From an uncultured Alphaproteobacteria bacterium (GTDB lineage Bacteria; Pseudomonadota; Alphaproteobacteria; Puniceispirillales; UBA1172), in contig CALFYS010000122.1 in the NCBI GenBank assembly GCA_937952245.1, positions 1-8,270 of the forward strand: 8,270 nt of DNA, read 5' to 3'. The position numbers and the translations under genes were made by a program. The notes under the pieces were generated by a model. It worked only from the letters and a program-made list of their open reading frames with translations, was not told the DNA's origin and made no database searches. Positions 1-6,785 of the stretch are shown here, in pieces. Numbering within the stretch: the first letter of the stretch is position 1; every line of letters starts with the position of its first letter.

Positions 1-6
1 TCAAAA

Positions 7-990
7 ATGTCCGTTGTTGAAATGCGCGAAGCGGGGGCGGCGGATGTGCTGTATTTAGGGGAGCGTCCTTTGCCCGAATGCCGCGATCATGAGGTGCTGA
101 TCAAAACCCACCACGCAGGGGTGAACGGCCCTGATCTGGTGCAACGGCGGGGGCATTACCCGCCGCCAAAAGGCGCGTCTGATCTCTTAGGGCTTGAGGT
201 TTCAGGTGAGATTGTCGCGGTTGGCGCGGATGTCACACGCTGGAAATTAGGGGATCAGGTGATCGCCCTCACCAATGGTGGCGGTTATGCCGAATATGTC
301 GCCGTTGATGCGGAACACGTTTTATCCATCCCCCAAGGGGTTTCCATGACGGATGCCGCGGGACTGCCTGAAACTTTCTTCACGGTCTGGAGCAACGCGT
401 TTTTTGGTCATGCCATCCAAGCCGGCGATGTGTTTCTGGTGCATGGCGGGTCTGGCGGCATTGGCTCCACCGCTATTCAAATCGGCGCGGCCTTGGGGAT
501 GCGGGTCATCACCACCGCCGATGGCGAGGACGCGTGCCAATACTGCCGCGATTTAGGTGCTGAAATTGCCGTTGATTTCCGCCAAGACGATTTTGTCCCC
601 ATCACCCGTGAAGCGGGCGGTGCCAGCATTATTCTTGATATTATTGGCGGGGATTATATCGCCCGCAACATCAAAGCCGCCAAACATGACGCCCGATTGA
701 TCAGCCTTGCTTTTAACCAAGGCTCAAAAGTTGAGATTGATCTGATGCCGATGATGCTGAAGCGGTTATCGCTGACCGGCTCTACCCTCAGGTCACGGCC
801 GGACGCGTTTAAAGCGGCGGTGGCGCGCGATCTTGAAGACAAACTCTGGCCGCTGTTTGATGCCAAATCACCGCGCCCGATCCGCCCCACAACATTCCAA
901 ACCTTCCCCATGGCTAAGGCCGCCGCCGCCCATAGCCTGATGGAAAGCGGAAGCCAAAAGGGCAAAATCTTGCTTAACACCCAAGGTTAA
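7..990 (+). CDS. PIG3-type NAD(P)H:quinone oxidoreductase (zinc-free MDR family)
   Basis: A 327-residue protein of the medium-chain dehydrogenase/reductase superfamily, quinone oxidoreductase (PIG3/QorA-like) branch. Such soluble enzymes reduce quinones or other activated carbonyl/enone compounds with NADPH. Seen in the sequence: a GroES-like N-terminal half with the family stretch GVNGPDLVQRRGHYPPPKGA (about residues 38-57) and LGLEVSGEIVAVG (61-73), then a Rossmann fold with the nucleotide-binding loop HGGSGGIGSTAIQIG (146-160). The structural-zinc Cys cluster and catalytic Cys of alcohol dehydrogenases are absent, as expected for quinone reductases. Only six bases precede the ATG and the frame is open through them (TCA AAA), so the true start could lie a few codons upstream, outside the window. 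The gene converges on the regulator at 1018-2493 with a 27-bp gap. The native substrate cannot be told from sequence; crotonyl/enoyl-CoA reductase relatives are less likely because of the short length. Confidence 0.9.
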   Translation: MSVVEMREAGAADVLYLGERPLPECRDHEVLIKTHHAGVNGPDLVQRRGHYPPPKGASDLLGLEVSGEIVAVGADVTRWKLGDQVIALTNGGGYAEYVAVDAEHVLSIPQGVSMTDAAGLPETFFTVWSNAFFGHAIQAGDVFLVHGGSGGIGSTAIQIGAALGMRVITTADGEDACQYCRDLGAEIAVDFRQDDFVPITREAGGASIILDIIGGDYIARNIKAAKHDARLISLAFNQGSKVEIDLMPMMLKRLSLTGSTLRSRPDAFKAAVARDLEDKLWPLFDAKSPRPIRPTTFQTFPMAKAAAAHSLMESGSQKGKILLNTQG

Positions 991-1017
991 ATCAGCACCA
1001 ATGGCTTAGCTATTGAC

Positions 1018-2493
1018 TTAGCCATCATAGCGCGTGCCGCCACGGCGGTTCGGGTCAATGGTCAGCTCTGTCATCAAGGGTTGATGCGCCCGCTGGGAAC
1101 ACCCTTCCCTTGGGCAGAGGTGACAATTGATCCCGATTTGGGCGAATTCAGGCTGGTCTTTGACCCGCGCCGCGGTGGTCGCCGCGTTGGCGTAAATCAC
1201 ATCATCAATATGGGCGACACTGCATCCCAGAGACAGAACAAGCCGCCTGTCTTGGGTATCGCGACTAAAGGCAGGGCGTTCGGTGGTGCGGCTGATGGTA
1301 AAGAACCGCTCACCATCGGGCAATTCGACAAATTGCGGGATCACCACCCCGGGGGTACGGAAAGCGGTATGCAGATTCCAAACCGGACACGCGCCCCCAA
1401 ATTCAGCGATCTGGAACGTGGTGGCGTTAAATCGCTTTGAAACATTGCCCGCTTTATCCACCCTCAGGAAGAAAAACGGCACGCCTTTATTGCCATCTTT
1501 CTGCAGTGTTGTCAGGCGGTGGCAAACCTGTTCAAACGACACTTCAAACCGTGCCGCAAGGCGATCAATATCATAGCGGGTTTCTTTCGCCATTTTGACG
1601 AAATCATCGTAAGGCATTAACAGCGCGGCGGAAAAATAATTGGCCAATTCAACCTGGCATCGTTTGACCACGCCATCACGGGGGTCATTGAGCCGGTCGG
1701 TGATGCTGTCCAGAACATCGGTAAATTCCAAAAAGCAAAGCACATGAGCCAATTGAAAAACGCGGTTGATATGATCCAGCCCTTCGGACAGATGAATAAC
1801 CTTCTGGTCTTCGTCATAGACTCTTAACGCTTCGCCCATTTTTTCAACCGCCATGACCACCACGTCAATGCCATGACTTTTATGAAGCCGTTGCCGCAAG
1901 GCCATATAGGTCATATCGCTTTCTTTTTTCAGCGCGCTTCGCAATTGGCTGGCGGCTTGTTCAAGCCCGGGGAAGTAATTTGAATTGTTGCGGAAGAAAT
2001 CATGCACCACGGTTTCAGCCGACGAGGCCAGCAATTCATCCGGCATTCGTTCATTGCCAATCCGCATGACATTTTCCAAAAGATTGCGGTATTCGCTGTG
2101 CATCCTCAGGAAGTTTTCCACCAAATTAGGGGCGTTATCAATCGCCGCTCGCATTTCACGGGGGTCAATCTGGCCTTCGCCAAAGAACGGGTCTTTCAGG
2201 ACATTGCGCAAATCATCAAAGGTTTTGTTATCAACATCATTGACCAAATCTTGCCAATCAACGCCGTAGGATTCCAAAAGCCCCACCAGCACCCGAACCG
2301 AAAGGCTGCGCTGGTTGTGTTCCATCAGATTAATGTATGCGGCGCTGACCCCTAACCGGCTGGCCATATCCGCTTGGGTGTGGCCGTGATCACGCCTGAG
2401 CTGTCTTAACCTTGGGCCAACAAATGTTTTGCCCGAAAAGGCTCTGCCCAAATTCGAGGTGCTTATTTCAGATTTTCCTGAAGACGATGCCAT
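1018..2493 (-). CDS. XRE-family regulator of short-chain acyl-CoA metabolism (ScfR/PccR/RamB-like)
   Basis: A 491-residue cytoplasmic transcription regulator. Residues about 27-85 are a Cro/C1-type helix-turn-helix (LRQLRRDHGHTQADMASRLG, then SAAYINLMEHNQRSLS). The middle has the ImmA/IrrE (DUF955)-like fold, but the usual HExxH is replaced in FQLAHVLCFLEF (246-257), so a working zinc protease is unlikely; this degeneration is typical of the family. Next come the family signatures ANYFSAALLMPYDD and FEVSFEQVCHRLTTLQ, then a C-terminal DUF2083-like domain with GGACPVWNLH and CHLCPREGCSQRA (Cys 457, 460, 465). Known relatives (ScfR, PccR, RamB) sense short-chain acyl-CoAs and control propionyl-CoA, glyoxylate or acetate genes. 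Start choice: AGGAGA at 2501-2506 lies 7 nt before ATG 2493 and only 4 nt before the in-frame GTG 2496, so ATG is preferred. It is divergent from the aminotransferase gene, with a candidate operator between. The exact effector and targets are inferred. Confidence 0.9.
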   Translation of the reverse strand: MASSSGKSEISTSNLGRAFSGKTFVGPRLRQLRRDHGHTQADMASRLGVSAAYINLMEHNQRSLSVRVLVGLLESYGVDWQDLVNDVDNKTFDDLRNVLKDPFFGEGQIDPREMRAAIDNAPNLVENFLRMHSEYRNLLENVMRIGNERMPDELLASSAETVVHDFFRNNSNYFPGLEQAASQLRSALKKESDMTYMALRQRLHKSHGIDVVVMAVEKMGEALRVYDEDQKVIHLSEGLDHINRVFQLAHVLCFLEFTDVLDSITDRLNDPRDGVVKRCQVELANYFSAALLMPYDDFVKMAKETRYDIDRLAARFEVSFEQVCHRLTTLQKDGNKGVPFFFLRVDKAGNVSKRFNATTFQIAEFGGACPVWNLHTAFRTPGVVIPQFVELPDGERFFTISRTTERPAFSRDTQDRRLVLSLGCSVAHIDDVIYANAATTAARVKDQPEFAQIGINCHLCPREGCSQRAHQPLMTELTIDPNRRGGTRYDG

Positions 2494-2575
2494 CACATAT
2501 TCTCCTGATCAATATTGCGGATCAGCACGGCCGCTTTGAGGCTCATCAAGCCTTGGGGCAACCCACTCAAAAATC

Positions 2576-2603
2576 AAGATAGGTCATATTAACAAATTAA
2601 CAA
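2576..2603 (-). promoter_or_regulatory. Candidate sigma-70 promoter of the regulator gene
   Basis: On the minus strand TTGTTA (2603-2598) is followed after 16 bp by TATCTT (2581-2576), each matching the consensus at four of six bases. It lies about 80 bp upstream of the regulator start, and its -35 falls inside the TTAACAA repeat cluster. That would permit autoregulation. Weak promoter evidence; inferred from position and spacing. Confidence 0.3.
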
Positions 2604-2624
2604 GATGTTTAGTTGTTTTGTTAA
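2589..2624. promoter_or_regulatory. Candidate operator: TTAACAA repeat cluster in the divergent promoter region
   Basis: Two direct copies of TTAACAA (2589-2595 and 2597-2603, one base apart) face an inverted copy TTGTTAA (2618-2624). The outer and inner copies form inverted repeats about two helical turns apart centre to centre. The element lies between the divergent regulator and aminotransferase genes and overlaps candidate -35 elements on both strands. The related PccR is reported to bind tandem TTTGCAAA half-sites; TTAACAAA resembles but does not equal that motif. Binding by the neighbouring regulator is inferred. The region is AT-rich, so some repetition by chance is possible. Confidence 0.45.
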
Positions 2625-2646
2625 CTTTAAACACATTTACACTAAT
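2618..2646 (+). promoter_or_regulatory. Candidate sigma-70 promoter of the aminotransferase gene
   Basis: TTGTTA (2618-2623), a 17-bp spacer and ACTAAT (2641-2646), each matching the consensus at four of six bases, about 95 bp before the aminotransferase ATG. The -35 coincides with the inverted half-site of the candidate operator. The assignment is tentative. Confidence 0.3.
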
Positions 2647-2741
2647 TCGCGTGTCGCGGTTGTTTTTTCCTGCCAAGGTCACTCCAGTTCATAAACCAAC
2701 TAGAAATTTTGTTTAAAACAAACATTGAGATGGAGACCAAT

Positions 2742-3932
2742 ATGACTGGATTTAAATGTCTCGCCGTTCCTGGCCCAACGAATATGCCTTTTGAAATTCG
2801 CCAAGCCATGGAAGTGCCGCTTGAAGATCATCGCGCCCCTGATTTCCCTCAGTTCACCATGCCGCTTTTGGCTGATTTGAAAAAAGTTTTCCGCACGGAA
2901 ACAGGCCAAGTCTTTATCTTCCCCGGGTCAGGCACAGGCGGTTGGGAATCCGCCATCGCCAATACGCTGAACGCTGGCGATAAAGTGTTAACGTCATCAT
3001 TTGGTCAGTTCTCATGGCTTTGGGTTGATATGTGTCAACGGTTTGGCCTTGATGTTCATAACGTTGAAGTGGAATGGGGCCGCGGCGTGCCCATGGCGGA
3101 ATATCGTGCCGCCCTTGAAGCCGATAAAACCCATGCCATTAAAGCCGTGCTGGTCTGTCATAACGAAACCGCAACAGGCGTGACCAGCGATATTAAAGCC
3201 GTCCGTGATATGCTGGATGAGCTTGGCCATCCAGCCTTGTTGTTTGTTGATGGCGTCAGTTCCATCGCCTCCCTTGAGTTCCGCATGGATGAATGGGGCG
3301 TTGATGTCGCCGTATCAGGTTCACAAAAAGGTTTCATGATGCCGACAGGCCTTGCCATTGTTGGTGTCAGCCAGAAGGCGCTGGATATGCGCAACCGCTC
3401 TGACCTGCCGGTTTGTTTCTTCAGCTTTGACGACATGATCAAGGCCAATGCCACGGGGTATTTCCCTTACACGCCAGCGGCAACATTGCTGCGAGGCTTG
3501 AGAAAATCTGTTGATATGCTGCTTGAAGAAGGCATGGATAATATCGCCGCTCGCCACAACCATTTGGCAACCGGTGTCCGCCACGCTGTTTCCGCTTGGG
3601 GGCTGACCAATTGCTGCCAAGACGAACAATGGCATTCTGATACCGTGACCGCCATTAAAGTTGGTGATGGTTATGATGCCAATGAAGTGATCAAAACAGC
3701 TTATTACAAGTACAACGTGTCTTTGGGCGCGGGCCTCAGCATCCTCAACGGTAAGGTCTTCCGCATCGGTCACTTGGGCTGGCTGAATGAAATCATGGTG
3801 ATGCAGGCCCTGGGCGGTGTTGAAATGGCGATGCGCGATGTTGGCATTCCGTTTACATCAGGCGCGGGCGTTGGTGCCGCGGTTGATTTCTACACAGCCA
3901 ATAAGCAACCCATGAAGATTGCCGCTGAATAA
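2742..3932 (+). CDS. sgaA: Serine-glyoxylate aminotransferase (class V, PLP-dependent)
   Basis: A 396-residue cytoplasmic enzyme that transfers the amino group of serine to glyoxylate, giving hydroxypyruvate and glycine (EC 2.6.1.45); homologues act in the serine cycle and in glyoxylate/glycine metabolism. The N-terminal PGPTNMPFEIRQAM and LEDHRAPDFP (about residues 10-37) are hallmarks of the SgaA/AGXT branch. PGSGTGGWESA (61-71) and NETATGV (141-147) line the cofactor pocket, D170 in LLFVDGVSS should contact the pyridine nitrogen, and K196 in SGSQKGFMMP is the Schiff-base lysine. Start choice: ATG 2742 is preceded by GGAGA (2732-2736) with 5-nt spacing and gives the normal family start; in-frame TTG 2709 and ATG 2730 would add unconserved residues. 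The gene stands alone between the divergent regulator and a terminator. Other serine-cycle genes are not in the window, so a full serine cycle is not shown. Alanine-glyoxylate activity is a possible alternative. Confidence 0.92.
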   Translation: MTGFKCLAVPGPTNMPFEIRQAMEVPLEDHRAPDFPQFTMPLLADLKKVFRTETGQVFIFPGSGTGGWESAIANTLNAGDKVLTSSFGQFSWLWVDMCQRFGLDVHNVEVEWGRGVPMAEYRAALEADKTHAIKAVLVCHNETATGVTSDIKAVRDMLDELGHPALLFVDGVSSIASLEFRMDEWGVDVAVSGSQKGFMMPTGLAIVGVSQKALDMRNRSDLPVCFFSFDDMIKANATGYFPYTPAATLLRGLRKSVDMLLEEGMDNIAARHNHLATGVRHAVSAWGLTNCCQDEQWHSDTVTAIKVGDGYDANEVIKTAYYKYNVSLGAGLSILNGKVFRIGHLGWLNEIMVMQALGGVEMAMRDVGIPFTSGAGVGAAVDFYTANKQPMKIAAE

Positions 3933-3963
3933 CCCCCTCAAGCGAATATCTGTAATCTTGATT

Positions 3964-3991
3964 GAAAAGCCCCATCAGGGGCTTTTCTTTT
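3964..3991 (+). terminator. Intrinsic terminator after the aminotransferase gene
   Basis: A perfect 10-bp stem, GAAAAGCCCC (3964-3973) with GGGGCTTTTC (3978-3987), has a 4-base loop ATCA and is followed by TTTT (3988-3991). It begins 31 bp after the aminotransferase stop codon. On the other strand it lies just beyond the end of the metal-binding protein gene (3999). There the T-rich part is within the stem, so it may also stop the transporter operon, though less clearly. Confidence 0.88.
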
Positions 3992-3998
3992 GGGTGGG

Positions 3999-4910
3999 TT
4001 ATTTTGCGGCGGCCAGTGTCGTCGTCAACAGCTCAAGGTTATGGGCAAACATCGCCAAATAAGACCGCGCAGGGGCGTTTTTAACCGACAGCGCATCGGA
4101 ATAAATCCGCCCGCCAATCTTAATCCCTGTCTCGCGTGAGATTTGCTCAATCAAATCAGCATTGGCGATATTTTCAACAAACAACGCGCCGGCGTTTTGC
4201 TCCTTCAGAAAAGCGATTAACGCCGCCAATTCCTTGGCAGAAGGCTCCGCTTCCGTATCAATGCCTTGCGGCGCAAGAAAGGTCAGGCCATAGGCATCCG
4301 CCAGATAACCAAAAGCGTCATGGGCGGTGACCACAATCCTTTTATCTTCGGGCAGGCTTGCAATATCAGCCAAAGCACGGGCATGAAGCGCGTTTAATTG
4401 GCCGCGATAGGCATCGGCATTGGCTTTAAAATAATCCGCGTTTTTCGGGCTGATGGCCGATAAAGCCGCTTCGATATTATCGACATAAATCATCCCATTA
4501 ATAAGGGAGTTCCAGGCGTGTGGATCAACCTCACCATCCACCAAAAGCGGGGTGATGCCATCGGTGGCCACGGCAATATTGGCCTTCGTGCCTGACGTTT
4601 CAATCAATTGCGCTGACCACGTTTCAAACCCCATGCCATTGACAATAATCAAATCAGCATTCGTGACAGCAACCGCGTCACCCGCGTTGGGCTGATACAG
4701 ATGGGCATCGGCATCAGGGCCAACAATGGTGGTGATATGGGCTTTATCGCCTGCGACTTCAGCCACCATATCCCCAAGGATGGAGAAACTGGCGACCACA
4801 TTGATCTTATCGCCTGAGGCATAAACCCATGATGGATTGACCATCATCAACCCCAACAGCACGATCATCCTGAACAGTGATGTTTTTTTCGCTTCACGTT
4901 TTGTTGTCAT
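3999..4910 (-). CDS. Periplasmic metal-binding protein of a Zn/Mn-family ABC transporter (cluster A-I), predicted cobalt or zinc
   Basis: A 303-residue solute-binding protein of the ZnuA/AztC/TroA family that would capture a divalent metal in the periplasm for the permease encoded just upstream. It has a Sec signal peptide: basic start (MTTKREAKK), hydrophobic core FRMIVLLGLMMV, likely cleavage after VYA (residue 31). Mature features are INVVASFSILGDMVAEVAG (36-54) and predicted metal ligands H70 (DADAHLYQP), H131 (DPHAW), H197 (AHDAFGYLAD) and D272 (YSDALS). Three His plus one Asp resembles the zinc site of AztC/ZnuA; manganese proteins usually have Glu at the third place. The His-rich loop of classical ZnuA is missing. 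Start choice: ATG 4910 gives the signal peptide, lies 11 bp after the permease stop and has AGGGGG (4918-4923) 7 nt upstream. Last gene of the riboswitch-led operon. Cobalt is inferred from that control, not from the ligands. Confidence 0.9.
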   Translation of the reverse strand: MTTKREAKKTSLFRMIVLLGLMMVNPSWVYASGDKINVVASFSILGDMVAEVAGDKAHITTIVGPDADAHLYQPNAGDAVAVTNADLIIVNGMGFETWSAQLIETSGTKANIAVATDGITPLLVDGEVDPHAWNSLINGMIYVDNIEAALSAISPKNADYFKANADAYRGQLNALHARALADIASLPEDKRIVVTAHDAFGYLADAYGLTFLAPQGIDTEAEPSAKELAALIAFLKEQNAGALFVENIANADLIEQISRETGIKIGGRIYSDALSVKNAPARSYLAMFAHNLELLTTTLAAAK

Positions 4911-4921
4911 GAAATGACCCC

Positions 4922-5761
4922 CTATTTTTGAACAAACCGTCCCCAGACCATCCCCAATGGGGCAAACAACAGGCTGAAGAAAAAGAACCCGCCCGCAACC
5001 AAGACAATGGCAGGGCCAGTTGGCACTTGGCTGAGGTAGAAGGATAAAATAAGCCCAATCCAGCAACTCAAGAGCGCAAAGATAAGGGTAAGAATCATGT
5101 AACTTGTGATGGTGGAGACCCAATATCGCGCCGCGGTTGCGGGTAAAATCATTAACCCCACCGCCATCAGCGTCCCCAAGGATTTAAACGCCGCCAACAA
5201 GTTCAGCACCAGCAAGAACATAAACCATTGCTGCACCAACCCCGGGCGATGCGATTGGCTTTCATAAAAAATCGGGTCAAATGTCGCCGCGATAAGAGGC
5301 CGCAACATCACCGCGAATGTCATCAAGGTGATGGTGGCGGTAGCGCCAATTAAGACCAGCGTATCATCACCAATCCCCAAGGCCGAACCAAAGAGAAAAC
5401 TTTTCAGCGGAATGGCAGAACCCGCCGCCGATAAAATGAAAATCCCCAGCGCAAGGGCGATCAAATAAAGCGAGGCCAGCGACGCGTCTTCCCTGATCAA
5501 CGTCCGCCGCGCCAACATTGATGTTCCCAACGCCACAAGGATACCCGCGATCAACCCGCCGGTGATCATGGAAACAGCCGATAAGCCAAAAATCACAAAA
5601 GCAATGACGATCCCCGGCACAATGGCATGAGCCATGGCCTCCCCCGCAAGCGAAAGTCGGCGCAACACCAAAAACGCCCCCACCGGCGCAATCGACACAC
5701 TCAACACAGAGGTCGCCACCAATGCCCGCTGCATGAAATCATATTCCAGCCACTCCAACAT
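4922..5761 (-). CDS. ABC transporter permease, Zn/Mn (ABC-3) family
   Basis: A 279-residue inner-membrane protein with about eight or nine hydrophobic spans (for example near residues 13-33, 62-82, 94-112, 126-145, 170-190, 211-233 and 240-260), forming the metal channel as a homodimer. Family features are LVLRRLSLAGEAMAHAIVPG (31-50), where H45 falls in the conserved (S/A)HA(V/I)LPG-type segment, and SLGTLMAVGLMILPATAAR (about 194-212). It resembles AztB/ZnuB permeases of alphaproteobacteria. Start choice: ATG 5761 overlaps the ATPase stop in TGATG and is preceded by AGGAG (5769-5773) with 7-nt spacing; a longer in-frame reading from 5797 would run back into the ATPase gene and add residues without family likeness. 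The one-base stop/start overlap suggests translational coupling with the ATPase. The metal cannot be read from the permease alone. Confidence 0.92.
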   Translation of the reverse strand: MLEWLEYDFMQRALVATSVLSVSIAPVGAFLVLRRLSLAGEAMAHAIVPGIVIAFVIFGLSAVSMITGGLIAGILVALGTSMLARRTLIREDASLASLYLIALALGIFILSAAGSAIPLKSFLFGSALGIGDDTLVLIGATATITLMTFAVMLRPLIAATFDPIFYESQSHRPGLVQQWFMFLLVLNLLAAFKSLGTLMAVGLMILPATAARYWVSTITSYMILTLIFALLSCWIGLILSFYLSQVPTGPAIVLVAGGFFFFSLLFAPLGMVWGRFVQK

Positions 5762-6519
5762 CAAGATGCTCCTTTCTGTTGCAGCAGCGTCAGCCATTCA
5801 GCCTGTGTTTCGGATAAATAGTGATGGGCGATCAGGTTATCAATCGTGATCACGTCATCGGCCTGCCCGAATGAAGCCCGGCCATCGCCTAAGAGCAAAC
5901 ACGTATCCGCCAGCCCCATGACCGCCGACAGATCATGCAAGACAATCATCAACCCTCGGCCTTCGGCGCGCCATTCTCTGATAATCTCCACCAATTTTGC
6001 TTCGGTGGATTGATCAATCGTGGAAAACGGTTCATCCAACAGAATCACCGGCGCGTCTTGCACAATCGCCCGGGCAAAGAAACACCGCTGAAGCTGGCCC
6101 GCGGAACAAGCGTATAACGGCAAATCAGCCATTTCAGCCAAACCTGTGCGGGTCAACGCATAATCAATGCGGTCGGCCTTGGCCTGATCAATCCCTGTCC
6201 AGAAGCCTAAGCCTTTCCACGCGCCCATGGCCACCGCGTCTTTCACGCGCATCGGAAACTGATGGTCAAGATCCGCGCTCTGGCCAAGATACGCGATATT
6301 CCGAGGCTGGCCTTTCGGGGCGGAAGCGGGGTCATGCCAATCAATCCTGCCCGCCAGCGGCGGCTGAATCCCCAGCAATGTCCGCATCAAAGTGGATTTC
6401 CCAGAACCATTATGGCCGATGACCGCGCAGACTTGGCCTTGTTCCAAGGCAAAACTGCACCCCTCAATAAGCGGCGTGCCGTTATAGCCCAGCGCGATCT
6501 GGTGAACATTCAGCATCAT
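5761..6519 (-). CDS. ABC transporter ATP-binding protein, Zn/Mn family
   Basis: A 252-residue cytoplasmic ATPase driving the metal permease next to it. In order: Walker A GHNGSGKST (35-43), Q-loop glutamine Q80 (YLGQSADLD), an unusual signature CSAGQLQR (138-145) where LSGGQ is normal, Walker B VILLDEPF (158-165) with catalytic E163, a D-loop-like STID, and H-loop H195 (VLHDLS). Length is normal. The C-terminal part (FGQADDVITIDNLIAHHYLS) resembles ZnuC/AztA-type proteins. The start is either ATG 6519 or the next codon ATG 6516; the weak Shine-Dalgarno TGGGA (6524-6528) is 4 nt from the first and 7 nt from the second, so 6516 is about as likely. The gene lies 41 bp after the small membrane protein gene and overlaps the permease start by one base, so all are probably on one transcript led by the cobalamin riboswitch. 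Confidence 0.92.
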   Translation of the reverse strand: MMLNVHQIALGYNGTPLIEGCSFALEQGQVCAVIGHNGSGKSTLMRTLLGIQPPLAGRIDWHDPASAPKGQPRNIAYLGQSADLDHQFPMRVKDAVAMGAWKGLGFWTGIDQAKADRIDYALTRTGLAEMADLPLYACSAGQLQRCFFARAIVQDAPVILLDEPFSTIDQSTEAKLVEIIREWRAEGRGLMIVLHDLSAVMGLADTCLLLGDGRASFGQADDVITIDNLIAHHYLSETQAEWLTLLQQKGAS

Positions 6520-6560
6520 GACATCCCATCAACAGGAAAAGTTACGCCGTTAAATGGGGT

Positions 6561-6740
6561 TTAACGCATCAAGATATAAGCGATTGAAGCCCATATCGGG
6601 GCCGCGATCACCAAAGCCATGAGGCAGGTGTTAAAGACACTGAACCTTGTTAGGTTAAATTCGGTATGGATTGCTCGTTCAGGTGAGCCATCAGTTTGCA
6701 CGACGGATTGGTCGCGTGCTTCGAGGATAGTTTGCGCCAT
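6561..6740 (-). CDS. Small single-span membrane protein, first gene of the cobalamin-riboswitch operon (unknown function)
   Basis: A 59-residue open frame from ATG 6740 to TAA 6561, with a good ribosome site GGAGT (6746-6750) 5 nt upstream. It is the first start codon after the riboswitch and is 41 bp from the ATPase gene. The N-terminal 33 residues are polar (MAQTILEARDQSVV at the start). Residues about 35-57 form one hydrophobic helix containing MALVIAAPIWASIAYI, followed by a final Arg and stop, suggesting a cytoplasmic N-terminal tail and a single anchor. There is no His cluster, so it does not look like CbtB, and it is too short for CbiN. I do not recognise the family. Its place suggests an accessory subunit of the transporter or a leader gene that couples translation to the riboswitch. 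That it is truly translated is inferred from ribosome site, position and a coherent membrane-protein composition. Confidence 0.72.
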   Translation of the reverse strand: MAQTILEARDQSVVQTDGSPERAIHTEFNLTRFSVFNTCLMALVIAAPIWASIAYILMR

Positions 6741-6785
6741 GTTTCACTCCATGAGGGGACACCCGCCCCAAGTTGGTTGCTTCAC
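6741..6785 (-). promoter_or_regulatory. Riboswitch expression platform and ribosome binding site
   Basis: Between the riboswitch and the small gene lie a possible small hairpin, GGGG (6769-6766), loop CGGGTGT, CCCC (6758-6755), and the Shine-Dalgarno GGAGT (6750-6746). No T-run follows the hairpin, so transcription termination is unlikely and control of translation initiation is more plausible. CCCTCATGG (6757-6749), which includes the first GG of the Shine-Dalgarno, could pair over 9 bp (one G-U) with CCATGGGGG (6849-6841) inside the riboswitch. The functional reading is inferred. Confidence 0.45.

Noticed and set aside
1001..1025. Possible hairpin ATGGCT / AGCCAT between the convergent oxidoreductase and regulator genes
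   Set aside because: Only 6 bp with a 13-base loop, no T-run, and it overlaps the regulator stop codon; too weak to call a terminator.
1700..1780. ImmA/IrrE metalloprotease activity in the regulator
   Set aside because: The HExxH motif is replaced (AHVLCFLE), which is usual for ScfR/RamB-type regulators, so it is treated as a sensor or structural domain only.
2709..2741. Alternative TTG 2709 or ATG 2730 start for the aminotransferase
   Set aside because: ATG 2742 has the best Shine-Dalgarno spacing and gives the normal family N terminus.
4911..5123. Upstream extension of the metal-binding protein frame to 5123
   Set aside because: It would overlap the permease gene by about 200 bp, add non-conserved Cys/Trp-rich residues and bury the clear signal peptide that begins at ATG 4910.
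5762..5797. Upstream extension of the permease start to 5797
   Set aside because: ATG 5761 has an AGGAG at 7-nt spacing and a TGATG junction with the ATPase; the extension only reads through the ATPase 3' end.
6744..6752. Two-codon reading frame ATG GAG TGA just before the small gene
   Set aside because: Its own codons make up the Shine-Dalgarno of the small gene; it has no ribosome site of its own that I can see, so it is probably chance.
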